In this document: piece by piece, positions 33,061-44,085 of the stretch
Layout: each line of letters starts with the position of its first letter
Position numbering within the stretch: the stretch's first letter is position 1
Assembly (NCBI GenBank): GCA_964036045.1
Contig: OZ038401.1
Location: 29,471,492 to 29,535,491, forward strand
DNA length: 64,000 nucleotides
Origin: Eutreptiella sp. 'Long Island Sound 2002'
Taxonomy: Eukaryota > Euglenozoa > Euglenophyceae > Eutreptiales > Eutreptiaceae
Direction of reading: 5' to 3'
Translations under genes and position numbers: made by a program
Notes under the pieces: generated by a model
What the model saw: the letters and a program-made list of their open reading frames with translations, nothing else
Database searches by the model: none
Told to the model about the DNA's origin: nothing

Positions 33061-33493
33061 GGCAACACCCCCACACTGTACCCTCTTCAGTAGCGCCCCT
33101 GAATGACCCAAAAAGCTTCAGGGGTACCTTTGTCACAATGCTTTCTGCCTCTGCACATTCCCGCTGTTGTTTTGCTGTTGTGATCCTGGACCAGCAGGTT
33201 GTTGGACAAGGGCCATCACGTATTCAATCACCGCACAGACTACCAGGCTCAACCGAAGTGCAGCAAACCGAAAGTGACCGTTCTGCGCTTAAGCTCTCAA
33301 TGCTGCCTTGTGAAGATAGGCAACATGCCATACTGTCTCTTCGACCCTAAATCCTGCTTCTCCACATCTGCTGCACCATCCTGCAGCGTTAGACAAGGTG
33401 GAGGGAGGTATATCCGCATTGAGATGAGGCAAACTTGCTCACCGCCATGTGGCTGCCTGCAACAGCAGCCAGAGCCGAATACGAAATCCTGAA

Positions 33494-34216
33494 GGGGGGG
33501 TCCCTGCAATGCACGCACTGCGCGCTACTTTTAGACTGAACTCCCTCCGAAGAGCCCTAGACACACCCTTTCCAAACGCCCTCAAAATTAGGCCACCCTA
33601 GCTACCCTAGCTCAAGCAATGCAATCCGTACAATGTCTCAGCTGACACTTGTCACACATGGACAACTTCTCACTGTTAGACTTGGTGCAACAAAGCACAC
33701 ACACACACACACACACACATCCCCATCGTCACCCACAACATCCTCATCACCATAGTCCACCTATGCATGTGCGGCCCATACATGTGCAGTATGAGTTCAC
33801 TCACTGGACCATTGCTATCCCTCGACGTATTGAAACTTGTTTCCAACGTGGCAATGTAGGCACAATTCAAATACAGAGTGTTGACAATGGGCTCAAATCT
33901 TGTTTCAAGTACAAATTGGAGGAATGCAACACAAGAATACAAAAATGAATGAAAGGCCGACACCTGAGACATAGTGGGGAGAAATCAACCTAGAAAGGAG
34001 GACATGCGGGGACTCGAGCAGACTTTGTGTGACAAAGGGTAAAAATAGGTGAGAATGGCTGAAACTGGGTGAAAATACAAATATACCATATCCCCAATGC
34101 GGAAGAAGCATCAAAAACCTGTTGTAAAACAACAATCATGCCCCTAGTGTCACGAAGTATGGGTACAGCCACACGCCCAAATAGTTGCACTGCACGGACA
34201 CTGCGCTAAGGGAGCC
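33494..34216. mobile_element. GGGGG-ended DNA transposon, copy B
   Basis: The left arm GCACGCACTGCGCGCTACTTTTAG (split by one base from the consensus) and the right arm ACGCCCAAATAGTTGCACTGC...CACTGCGCTAAGGG match copy C closely. The interior (about 33610-33700, minus strand) retains part of the zinc-finger-like coding segment, interrupted by a (CA)n microsatellite. Outer ends are decayed: no clean ATA flanks. Length is about the same as copies C and D. Confidence 0.6.
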
Positions 34217-35096
34217 CCAAAATGGTCCCAAAAGATGTGCAACAGCCCACAATTCAAACGGAGCAGCAGCAAGAAAAAAAAGTACATCCCCACCATAAAC
34301 TTTACAAAGAGGTAGCCCTTGTGCTAGTGTCCCAAGGACATTTGGCAGTGGGGTGAGTGGTCACAACAATGCAATTGGTCAAGAGTTTGGACAATGCATG
34401 AAGAAAGGGACACCGGATTAACAGGAACACAGTGGTAGTGCACAGCACACACAAAGTGGGTTTCTTGGATAGTTGTGTGCGTCAAAACGAAAGGCAGTGT
34501 GTGACATTCCAAGCAATATGGGCTGTCTTCACCAGTTGCAACGTATGACACGGATGTGCGAAGTGTGCACCCACCTCATTCAGCTGCGGACATGTTCTTC
34601 CCTCCCTTTCCCTTGCTGTGCAAGCCTAGGCCAAGTTCCAAAAACAATGGTACCCCCCCTTTTCCCTTGCGAGAACAACACTAAAGCCCCAAAATCTGCC
34701 AGCAACAACACCGAATGTTGTTCTGAAAAGGGGGAGGGAATTTTTACAAAGGGCAAAGTAAGACATGGTTCCAAAAGTTGCGTAAACAACACCTACTGTT
34801 GTTCTACAAGGGCATTGTTCTCGCAGGGGGGGATGCATAGCTTGACATGGAATGACACAGCGGAGGCACGACCCTCAGAAGGGGTCGAGGGCAGGAGAAA
34901 TGGTTCCCAGAACTTGTGGGCCAATAATAGTGCAGTCCGCATGATCCATCCCAGACATTGGTGACAGCATTGCTTCAAATAGCAACAGCATTCATTGCGA
35001 GAAACCGTAGCACAAAATGAAGTAACTCTCAAGCAAAATGTTACCATGGGGGAGCCTACGCGGAACGCACACGTCGCGTAGAGAGCTCAGACTTTG
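34217..35096. other. No gene recognised
   Basis: Repeated short phrases around 34650-34830 (CCTTGCGAGAACAACAC, GTTGTTCTGAAAAGGG, GTTGTTCTACAAGGG) suggest an old inverted or tandem structure. No coding motif. Confidence 0.35.
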
Positions 35097-38000
35097 TGCC
35101 GGGGGGGGGGGGGCTTCAGGAAAATTAAGGATTTTTATGAAAACTCTTGCACCTCCGTGGAATACTGCACCTCCAAAATCCAAGAAAACCCCCACAGCAG
35201 CAGCTTCCCTCGCCCCCTCTGGACCCCAACGCACCTCCAAAGCCACACCATGTCAAGGAATGCACCAGAGTCTCAGGTTCCCTCAACTATCATCTTCCCT
35301 CCCGTCGGGCCGGCACCGAACAGTGGCTTCATCTCTAGTGGAGACATTTCCGGCACTTTGAGCTTGGAGGACCAATACGTTGCACCCCTAGGGTCGCCGT
35401 GCTCAAAAAAGGCAGTGAAATTTCAGGTGTAATGCCCGAGCCATCTCCTGCTATTCAAGAGACCCCCCGTGTCTTGTAAAATAAAAGCACCTGGGCTAGA
35501 CTTTGGGGGAGGGGGGTCGGTTGAGGGCGGGGGGGGGGGGGGCTTTCCAGCCCATTTTCCATTCCCCCCCCCTTTTCACCATGGGCTCCCGAGTCTGCCT
35601 GCTCACTATGCCTGCAGGGCTCTGAGAGGTACCCCAACATACATACCTCAAAATGATCCCCATGATGTGCTGATCATTTTGAACGTACACAAGTGGGGTA
35701 AAAAATTTTTTCAAAAAAAATTTCCGGCCATCAGCAGAGGGTAAAAACAAACAAAATTGGCTCCGGGACTAGGGATCCCAACACCATTTACCATGAGTCA
35801 TCTCACAGGGATATTCAGAAGGGCGCCATTCAGCCGTTGCCCCACGAACGTGGTCAGTTTTTTCTACTTGCCTTTTTGTGATGACCCTCAAATCAGCAGC
35901 AGGGAATGGTCTGGTATAGGCGACCAGAAATTTGCTCTGATGGACCCTTAACACTGTTCCATGGAGGGGCCATACATTCATGCTGCTGTCGTGCCGTGGG
36001 TTCTGTCTATCAAACATGTGGCACGTGAATCACAGACAGTGAAGTGGTTACCTGAGACCCAACAGTGGGGTCTGATGGGGTTTGACGTTGTTAGACAAGC
36101 ATGTCCTTACACCAGTCATGCAGAACGCAAATGCAGTGTGCACAGAAGCTCTGTCGCTGCACGTGGGCATGATACACTTGGCCGGGCCTTGTCAAGCCTA
36201 CAGCAAATTTTGGCCAATGATACCCGCAGAACTCAACTGCCGTGTGCAGTTTTGTTGCCAGAAGCATGCACTCAGCAGAACAAAGCGCTTGCTATGCGCC
36301 AGAACCACCTGGGAACGCATGTTTTGTGTCAAAGGGCAATTGTTTTACTTGCAACATTGTCGACAATGCAGAGGTGTGCAAAAGCTTTGTGATCCTGCAG
36401 CCTCAGCCTTCAGCCTGCAGCCCCTGACCCGAACCAGCCACCTGGTCCACCAAATGGACCTCTGGGCAAATGTGGACCAGGGTACAATCAGAAGGACTTC
36501 ACACTTGCATGGGCACAAGGGCAGTTGAGGGGCATAGACCAATTTGAACGACCATGCTTGTTTCGGCCGAAGGTGACCCCGATGCAATGGATAGGGAGGG
36601 TGAAGCTGATCCGATGGGGAGATGTACCGCTCTGCGAAGCGGTGCATCCACCATAACCTCTTCATTACAGGATAATATATGGTTCTTAACCAAAAAAATC
36701 ATGTCCCTGTAGTGATGTCCCAACACCGCAGCCAACACACCTTCACTTGAGTAGCGCTAACATAACGCTGCAATAAAGAGAACTCCCGGACTGTAGCTTC
36801 TCGGGCAATTCAGGGGGCCAAATAACAAGCAGATTAACCTGAGTGGGGGAGAGGCCAACCTCTGCATTTATCTCTCGCCTCGGTTACTGGGTGGAGTAAT
36901 GAGGTCACCTCTACCCAGGATCGTCTGCATGCGCACGGTACGGTGGGACCCGTGGGATAGCTGACGGACAGCAGGAAGATGACCACATGCTTGACAATCA
37001 GGACATACAAAGGATGCCAAATGGCTGTGGATCATTCATCGGCTGCTTCTCAGATGCCCGTTTGAGGATGGTCACTGAAGGCAACATACAACCTTTCGTG
37101 GGCTAAGTCTCCAGCCCCCTTTCAGCCAAGGTGCATCGCACGGGGGCACCTTCAACACTGTTCCGCTGAGGGCGCATCATGCATCAGATTCGTCTTGCCA
37201 TTGTGTCTGCTGCAAACCCCCTTCCAAAGGGGTCTTCCCTCAGGTACGCCACGTAGGCTTAAGCAACGGCCTTCCTTAGACAAGGCACCAGACAAGAGGG
37301 GGGTGGGGATCTGATCCGCAGTGACAATGCCCTGTCTGCTGCGGGTCAAAACTGATTATTGCTTGATTCAGGGTCCCTCTCCTGACACAGAATGCCCCTC
37401 TTCCCTACATCACCTCACAGAATGATAAAGCAGGCTATCACCCGGCATGAGCGTGCAGCCATCCGAAAAAGGCCTTGGGGGGCGCTTGAGGGTTGGGGAG
37501 GGGAGGGTCGTGAACGCGTGTTGACGCTCCGCCACAAACAGCCGGCGCTGGTGGATGCGGCCAACGAAGAAAGCACTGCCGCACCCGCTGTGCATTTGCG
37601 ATGGGCGGTCACTCACGTGATGATACATGCTGACGATCAATCGGTACTAAGGGCGAATTTATATGAAAAGAAAACGTACCTGTACACACACTCTGTGGGA
37701 GCAGTGACGTTTTGCACACTGCACCGGTGAATACATAAACGGAAGCCCTGTACAAAATATAAACGATAATGATCTGCACTCTGATCCTCAAAAACCTGCT
37801 CTGGTTGCATGGTTTTGACTGCCCGGCCAGGGCTCCGTCGGCTTTCATCTTATTTACATGCATCGCATTGCCGACTGGGGGCATGACTCACTGTCACTTG
37901 TCTGGCTTCTGCGTAGGGGAACGGTTGTGGCTGTGGGGCCACTGGGTTCACGATTGAGCAACGGTGCTAGTGAAATGGTATTAGAGCATGCCACAGGCTA

Positions 38001-38319
38001 CAACAGGGGCATGAATGCCATCACCGATGGTCCAAACGCAAGGCCGAAGGCAGCCTGAAAGCGAAGACAGCAATCTGCAAGGCTTCAGAGATCCACCATC
38101 AGATGACACCCACTGACGTCTGCATGGGCAACTGAATCGGCATCTTGGGCGGAACGACTGGGCGGCCCCCAGGCAGACAGTTGTCCCTCCAGTCCCAAGT
38201 GCTGCTTCTGCCTCTTGGCGCCCCTCCGACGGCACACGACGGCTGTACACCGCATTTCCACCCATTTTCATGACACGGTCGGGTCCTGCGGCGGCTGGAC
38301 AGCACACGCACTGCCTGCA
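35097..38319. other. No gene recognised; 3' flank of the channel gene
   Basis: Contains G homopolymers near 35100-35113 and 35529-35542. Several open frames of 100-150 codons occur (for example 36082-36528 plus and 35769-36017 minus) but none shows a domain or repeated relative in the window. No polyadenylation signal for the channel gene could be assigned confidently. Confidence 0.35.
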
Positions 38320-41061
38320 CTATCGAGGGAACATGTTGGCCTGGGGGCTGCTCTGCTTCCGCGCCCTCTCCGCCCACACCCCCGGGCCGTACTGACTGGC
38401 GTCGGACTGCCGGTGTTTGCCCGCGGAGGGCCGGCGCTCCGCCCACGGCTGCGAGCTCTCCGACTGCCGGCGGTCCTGCCAGACCATGTTGGGCAACGCG
38501 TGCGGCGGCAGCGGCGGCGGATGCGTCGGCAGGGCCCCCAGATGGCCCCAGCCGTGGTCCACGCCCCCGCACTGGACGCACCGGAACGGGCCGTACCCGT
38601 ACACTTCGCTGTCGGCCGGCCGCACGACGTTGGCCGCCGCGTTCTCCGCGATCAGGGCCTTCATCTGGTCGAAGCCGCTGGTGACCAGCTCCGTCAGCGC
38701 CTCGAGCGACATCGGCCCCGGCTCAGGGGACGGCACGAGGCTCGGTACGACGTCTCTGACGGTGGCGGTGCCGCCATCGATCGACGTGGGCTGGACGGTG
38801 ATCGAGAGGGGGATGCCGAAGTCGACCGCCTCCAGCGTCACCCGCAGCCGCCCGTCGCCAATGAGGGCCAGGCTCTTGGCCACGGCGGTGCCGTACGGGA
38901 GGCTGGACAGGTCCACGCGGGCCTCGCCGAGGCTGTCGGGCCGCCCGAACTGGTCCTTGTCGTAGGCCTTGAACTGGATGGTCTCCACCGCCTGCAGCGT
39001 GCCGGCCGGCAGCCGGTGGTTCCACGCGGGCAGCAGCTTGACCTTCACCTTGAACTGCTCCTCCCACACGGGGTCCAACGTCGTCTCCTTCACCGTCGTG
39101 CGGAACTCCTCGCTCCCCACGACGAACTGGACGTACGGGTCGTTGGAGCCCCCGTAGTCCCCGCTGCTCAGGTCGCTGGCGCCGTGCACGACGACCACGA
39201 GGGTGCCCGTCGCCTCCTCCGGGCGGCGCACCTCGTCCAGCCCCATCGCGTCGAGCTGGATCAGGCGGCCGACGTCCGACTTCCGCTTCTCGAAGACCGC
39301 GGAGCGGCCGTCGGTCTGCGCGCGCGACCGCGCCTCCTCGTGGATGGCCTCCCGGAACTTGGGGAACCGGTCGAGGATGGCGCGGAAGGACTCGCGGCCC
39401 AACTTGTACAGGTTGCAGAAGCTGAGCGCCTTGATGGTGGCGTTGCGCTTTGTGTTGGGGTGCAGCAGCGCGGCCTCCCCGAAGAACGCCCCCTTCTGGA
39501 GCGTCGTCAGCCACTTGCCTCCGCGGGCGATGACGTCCGCGAAGCCGTGGATGAGGAAGAACATGTCGTGGGCCTCCTCCCCGACACAGATGATGAACTC
39601 CTCAGGGGACACGACGACGCTGCGCAGCTCGTGGGCCAGCGCCACCTTGCACTCCTTGTGCGCGCTCTGGAACATGGGGACGGTGGAGATGAACTTGATC
39701 CGGACGTACAGGTTCAGTTGGTCCTGCATCGTGTTGGGCAGCCCCTCCAGGACGCTGGCGTACGCCGCCGTGAAGTTGTGCTCCATGACGTGGTACTGGA
39801 ACCCCAGGATCTCCTGCTGCAGCCCCTCCGGGATCTCGAAGTACTGCAGCACCGCCAGCGTCCGCTGCATCTGCGTCCGCCGGCCGGACGCCAGATCGGA
39901 CTCCTGCAGCATTTGCGACACCCCCCCGACAATGAGGCCCTGCAGGAGCGCCCCCAGGATGAAGAGGAAGCACGCGTAGACCTTCTCGAAGTCATGCCTG
40001 ACCGGGATATCGCCGTAGCCAACACCGGTCAAAGTGTACAGGACGTAGTACAATGACGTGATGTAGTCTTTCGCCGTGATGATCGGGACGAGCTTGCACT
40101 CGTGGTCTTGCCAGACCAATGCCACCCGAATCACGACCATCAAGTGCAGCGCGCAAATCGTGTTAAACGACCCCTTGATGATGGGGACGATGGCGAAGTG
40201 GAATCGGGCGTAACGGGTGGTGATCAGACTGCAGTTGCTGCGCCGGAACAGGAACTGCGTCTTCACAAACCGAAGCAGCCGCAAGTGGTAAAACACCAGC
40301 CCGGCGATGTTCTGGGACATGGCGAAACAGATCAAGTCCATAGGGATGGCCGAGGCCACGTCCAACGTGAAATGCGTCGTCAAGTAGTGCCGCCAGATAC
40401 GCTTTTTGTCGTCTACCAACTTCATGCCTTCGACGTACGAAGTGTTGAGGTTGAAAAGAATGTCCGTGAAAAAGATCATGGTCCAGAGTACCTCCAGAAT
40501 GGTGTAGACCGAGGGTCTTTCCATGCCTAACATCAGGTGTTCTGGCATACTGCCGGACAGCTCGGTTGAATTGCAGATTATCGACTGCTCGGTCATACTG
40601 CCGGGATCGCCCTGAATTGCGAATGCCTTTACCAGGACACAGTCCAGCATGAAAATCACCAATACATAGTACAAGGTCCCAAGGGTGAGCACGGACTCCC
40701 AGGCCCATCTCCACGGGGCATCAGGCTGGAACCGACCCTTCTTCCCCCGGAGGGCCTGAAAGAGATGGCTGCTGGTATCACTGGGCATGCTGTCCACTTT
40801 GTACTTGTTGGTCTCCTTGTGCCGGACCATCAGCGTGAGGAACTGCTCAAATGTCAGGTCCCCGTCACCGTCGGGGTCCATCTCTTTCACCAACCGCCGC
40901 AACTCATCCTTCTCAATGACATTGCCGACGTATCCCATAACCTGTGACAGCTCGTCGATGTCCATTGTACCCGAGCTGTCTGCATCGAAGGTTTGGAACA
41001 TGCGCTGGTAGTTGTTGAATTCGGCCGGTGTGATTTCCGGATCGGCATCAGGGGCATCCAT
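38320..41061 (-). CDS. K+-type ion channel with EF-hands, cyclic-nucleotide-binding and C2 domains
   Basis: One 913-residue frame without introns, from an ATG at 41061 in an AAAATGG context to a TAG at 38320. Residues 26-37 are a full EF-hand loop (DADSSGTMDIDE). Residues 62-73 are a second loop with Gln, not Glu, at position 12. Membrane segments: S1 about 125-147, S2 186-204, S3 231-249, S4 about 258-274 with R261, R264, K267, R273 and R274, S5 286-316, S6 359-384. The pore loop holds TGVGYGD (345-351), the K+-selective signature. Residues about 461-575 are a cyclic-nucleotide-binding domain with FGEAALL and R539 in the phosphate cassette. Residues 617-745 are a C2 domain keeping Asp 635, 641, 701, 703 and 709. 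The tail is Pro-rich with CVQC. I infer a voltage-sensing K+ channel at a membrane, tuned by Ca2+ and possibly cyclic nucleotides. Confidence 0.93.
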   Translation of the reverse strand: MDAPDADPEITPAEFNNYQRMFQTFDADSSGTMDIDELSQVMGYVGNVIEKDELRRLVKEMDPDGDGDLTFEQFLTLMVRHKETNKYKVDSMPSDTSSHLFQALRGKKGRFQPDAPWRWAWESVLTLGTLYYVLVIFMLDCVLVKAFAIQGDPGSMTEQSIICNSTELSGSMPEHLMLGMERPSVYTILEVLWTMIFFTDILFNLNTSYVEGMKLVDDKKRIWRHYLTTHFTLDVASAIPMDLICFAMSQNIAGLVFYHLRLLRFVKTQFLFRRSNCSLITTRYARFHFAIVPIIKGSFNTICALHLMVVIRVALVWQDHECKLVPIITAKDYITSLYYVLYTLTGVGYGDIPVRHDFEKVYACFLFILGALLQGLIVGGVSQMLQESDLASGRRTQMQRTLAVLQYFEIPEGLQQEILGFQYHVMEHNFTAAYASVLEGLPNTMQDQLNLYVRIKFISTVPMFQSAHKECKVALAHELRSVVVSPEEFIICVGEEAHDMFFLIHGFADVIARGGKWLTTLQKGAFFGEAALLHPNTKRNATIKALSFCNLYKLGRESFRAILDRFPKFREAIHEEARSRAQTDGRSAVFEKRKSDVGRLIQLDAMGLDEVRRPEEATGTLVVVVHGASDLSSGDYGGSNDPYVQFVVGSEEFRTTVKETTLDPVWEEQFKVKVKLLPAWNHRLPAGTLQAVETIQFKAYDKDQFGRPDSLGEARVDLSSLPYGTAVAKSLALIGDGRLRVTLEAVDFGIPLSITVQPTSIDGGTATVRDVVPSLVPSPEPGPMSLEALTELVTSGFDQMKALIAENAAANVVRPADSEVYGYGPFRCVQCGGVDHGWGHLGALPTHPPPLPPHALPNMVWQDRRQSESSQPWAERRPSAGKHRQSDASQYGPGVWAERARKQSSPQANMFPR

Positions 41062-41856
41062 TTTGCGGGCACCTGGTGCCGGAAAGGCTGAAAGGCAGGC
41101 GGAAAAGGGCAGCCAGACGTCTCTGTTGATGGCTTCACTCTTGGTTCGTTTCTATTTGACAGGACAGGACTGCAGGGAGCAAAGCATGTCTCTAAGAGCA
41201 CGCCCTTCTCCTCTTGGTTCCCAATGTGGGAGTTGAAAAGCTACCAAGGCCCGCCACTGGACAAGGAGGGAAGGAGGGGAACTGGAGGTTGTGTCGGCGA
41301 GGGGCCAAGGCAGCCACTGCGTGCATTGAACAGCTGCACCAGCCACGCCTACCCATATTGATGGAGACCGAGGGCGCTTAATTGCGGTCCCTTTTTTACA
41401 GCATTCAACCCCAAAATTCACCCACACTGAAATGCCTTGGATAACAAACTAGCACGAAGAAAACAACAAGCAAATGATCATTTCATCAACCTTCCATTGC
41501 TGGAGCTTTGTACCCCCTGTGTGACATTCCGTCTGGTTGTTGCTCCTTTACGGGGCCCTGGACAGGCACCCGTTCTTCCCTTCGCATATTGCGTCGGGTT
41601 GCTGCTTTCTGTCGGCCACTGCGGCCGGTGCTCTTGCTGGTGTCGTTTCCGCGTTCGCGGAGCCCAGTAGTTGGTGTGTTGGGGCTGTGCTCAATGTGGC
41701 ATGGTGTGCCGTTTGCGCGTCAGCGGCGCCCAATAATTGGTGTATTGAGGATGTGCTGGTTGTTGGCGGGGTCGTTTGACTGTTTTTGCTGTCCACGTGC
41801 CTCTGTCCACAGGCTGTACCCCCCCCCTTTTTGTAATAGCTACGCAAAAGCGCGGA
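41062..41856. other. 5' flank of the channel gene; no other gene recognised
   Basis: This stretch should hold the channel promoter and 5' UTR on the minus strand. No TATA-like or other promoter element is clear. The plus-strand frames here are short and unconvincing. Confidence 0.4.
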
Positions 41857-42547
41857 ATTAATACAGTCCCTACGCCTACTGTAGCTTAGACAAGGGCGTG
41901 GCTTGCGCGCGACACATACAACTACCGACACGCACGACATGCACCTTAACCTCCGCCCAAGTTCCCAAAGGCATGTAAACACAAGAAGTTGTTTGAAACA
42001 TGAAACTTCAGGTTCACACCCATGTTTCGAAAAGCAATGAGGCATGAGAAGCCTACAAATGTTTGGCTTGGAAACCCTTCTTGCGATCATACACCATGTG
42101 GAACAACTGACCACTTGAAGATGCCTTTGAAGATGCCTTTGCCCGAGGTGTAGGGGCTGGTTTGGGCTCAGGCAACTTCAAATTCCTGGGAATGAAATTG
42201 CCTTGCGTGTGGTCTCTTGTAAAGTACAACTCCCCATCAAAGACATGGGCCATTCCCCACACACCCCGGGCAGCCTTAGCCCAAATAACTTCATCAGGAT
42301 GAAAGAGAAGATCGCATGATGAGCTGGTGCAAGAAAGGGGGATAGTGCAGAAATATCCCAAAAATCAGAGCAATGTGGGTTCAAGTGGGCAAACACTCAC
42401 AACAAATGTGTCCATGACCCTATGTAACTGGCAAATTTGTCACCAAACCCATGTCATGTGGCAGCACTACATTTGGTGCTGAATTAAAATTAGGTACCAA
42501 ATTAATACGGTCCCTACGCCTACTGTAGCTTGGACAAGGGCGTGGCT
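41857..42547. mobile_element. Unit flanked by 48-bp direct repeats
   Basis: ATTAATAC(A/G)GTCCCTACGCC followed by TACTGTAGCTT(A/G)GACAAGGGCGTGGC occurs at 41857-41904 and 42500-42547, differing at two positions. They enclose about 595 bases containing a minus-strand frame (42361-42053). The second repeat abuts dispersed-repeat copy 3. Direct terminal repeats could mean a small LTR-like (TRIM) element or a segmental duplication; no primer-binding site was recognised. Confidence 0.4.
42053..42361 (-). CDS. Hypothetical small protein (102 aa) inside direct-repeat unit
   Basis: The frame reads LLFHPDEVIWAKAARGVWGM... then PEPKPAPTPRAKASSKASSS and a basic C-terminus. It looks like protein but matches no family I know. 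Its position between the 48-bp direct repeats suggests an element-encoded product. Confidence 0.3.
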   Translation of the reverse strand: MGYFCTIPLSCTSSSCDLLFHPDEVIWAKAARGVWGMAHVFDGELYFTRDHTQGNFIPRNLKLPEPKPAPTPRAKASSKASSSGQLFHMVYDRKKGFQAKHL

Positions 42548-42555
42548 ATTACAAG

Positions 42556-42690
42556 GGGCCATGAGCAACGGATACTGGGCTCACACATGCCCCCGTGACA
42601 CATGCATATGGTCATAGCCACAACTCACAGTACATTGTTTTGCCTTGCTGCACTGCAGCGCAAACCAAACCAGTGCCGAATGTTGCCTTG
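42556..42690. repeat. Composite dispersed repeat, copy 3 (5' part only)
   Basis: GGCCATGAGCAACGGATACTGGG...ATATGGTCATAGCCACAACTC...GCTGCACTGCAGCGCA matches the first 130 bases of copies 1, 2 and 4, then similarity ends. Confidence 0.65.
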
Positions 42691-43033
42691 AGGTCGCCGC
42701 ACAAGACAGCTATCGAATGTTTCATGGGCTGTTTGGGTAAGCTCTCCCCGTCCCATCCGGGTAGATTAGGGACCTCGGTCTGTGTACATGGCCACGCGGC
42801 GCCGTTAGTGCTGCCCTCAGCTCTCCCTTGTTGTTTGCTCTTCCTCTAGCCGCAGCAGCTCTACCACATGTCGTGCGTCCCCGAAATAGACCTCGTAGCC
42901 CCCCACTCATCCCACCACAGGGTGGAGTTTCAATAACCCATCCGGGTAAATGATGTCCCAGTGTTCTTTTTTGTATCGTTCTATCACATCCTTGAAACAT
43001 TCACGCAGGGTTGCCTCATGCCCCTACTTCCTA

Positions 43034-43167
43034 GGGGGTGTTTTCGCACAGCGTGGGCATGGCACGGGCACAGCGTGCGCACAGCGCCAATTATCATGTT
43101 GTTTAAAACTGTTGTGAAAAACTGCCGACTTTTCACATACCGCGCGCACAGCACACAGTGCGCCCCC
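43034..43167. mobile_element. 134-bp GGGGG-ended MITE with CTA flanks
   Basis: GGGGGTGTTTTCGCACAGCG opens the element and GTGCGCCCCC closes it. CTA lies immediately outside both ends (43031-43033 and 43168-43170), a 3-bp direct repeat. Inside each end are GCACAGCG/GCGCACAGC repeats; the centre is AT-rich. This parallels the ATA-flanked copies at 44.3, 45.9 and 59.6 kb. Confidence 0.65.
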
Positions 43168-43170
43168 CTA

Positions 43171-43687
43171 GATTTCTTTCGCCCTGGGTGGGGCAGCGTC
43201 GGAGGAGCAATGGTCGGTTCTGATTGACTGAATGTCCCCGCCATAGACAATTTCAGCCCTTAGTCCAATAGTGATAGTAACACACAATTGCTCGTGTCCC
43301 CTTCTTGGTTGAGGTGCTCCACTAGCGTATGTACATTCAAATTGTATTGCGGCCGCGCAGTGGGCGCTGCATCGTGTGTGCCTTGTCACTGCTGTTCCGC
43401 ACCTATGCCCATCCTTGAAGCGCTCATCGAAGGTGAGCGATATACTACCACATCCACTGTTTCCGGGTTGCTGCGCATGACACTCATTCGGCCTTACCCG
43501 TGGCAATGACTGCTTAAAGGTTTCAACACATAGAACATCAACTTGAACACTGAGCAATAGAGCTCTGACTGTTTTAATCTGTGAGGGGGCCTTAGGCCCA
43601 GCCTCTGCGTTGCAGATCTAGCACCCGTGGTAACCTGTATTGCTTGCCTGTAGGATCCGTGAAAAATGTCGCCTATAAAATTAGGTT
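43171..43687. other. No gene recognised
   Basis: Flank between the MITE and the tRNA-like sequences. Short frames only. Confidence 0.35.
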
Positions 43688-43689
43688 TT

Positions 43690-43762
43690 GGCCTCCTAGT
43701 GCAGTGGCTGTGTAGCCGATGGCCACCCTAGAGTCGCCGGTTCGAACCCCGCTCAAGCAGAA
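43690..43762 (+). repeat. tRNA-like sequence (SINE head or tRNA pseudogene)
   Basis: A perfect A box TAGTGCAGTGG (43697-43707) and B box GGTTCGAACCC (43739-43749) stand 42 bases apart, as in a tRNA. The T stem pairs at four of five positions; the acceptor stem does not pair. I therefore call a Pol III promoter-bearing SINE or pseudogene rather than a functional tRNA. Confidence 0.5.
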
Positions 43763-43994
43763 GAAGCATACAACGAGGAGATGTGCCCCCTGTCGGCCGG
43801 CAGCGCCGGTGGCGGAGCGCGTTGTTGCAGGTGTGGTACTGCTGTGGTTTTCATGTGAAAACCGCATTATTTGTGCAGACATGAATGAAATTGCAATGTT
43901 TGAAAAAATATGACGACGAGACACGCCACCCATCCACCGGCGGTACTGATGGTGGGGCGGGATGTTGAAGGGGGCACCAGATGGGGCTTTGCCA

Positions 43995-44085
43995 AAGGGC
44001 CCCCGACAGTCCGGGGGAACCAAGATTCGAACCCCCGACGACGACGATTGCCGGTCCACGGCGCATACTACTAAACCGTCCATGT
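43995..44085 (-). repeat. tRNA-like sequence, opposite strand
   Basis: On the minus strand, TAGTAGTATGC (44063-44073) and GGTTCGAATCT (44023-44033) lie at tRNA-like spacing. It converges on the plus-strand tRNA-like sequence 230 bases away. The stems are poor, so a functional tRNA is unlikely. Confidence 0.4.

Noticed and set aside
38215-40056. A 613-codon plus-strand open frame opposite the channel gene
   Set aside because: It is the antisense shadow of a GC-rich coding sequence, with Arg/Leu/His-biased composition and no domain.
43690-43762. Functional tRNA gene
   Set aside because: A and B boxes are good, but the acceptor stem does not pair and no convincing anticodon arm forms.
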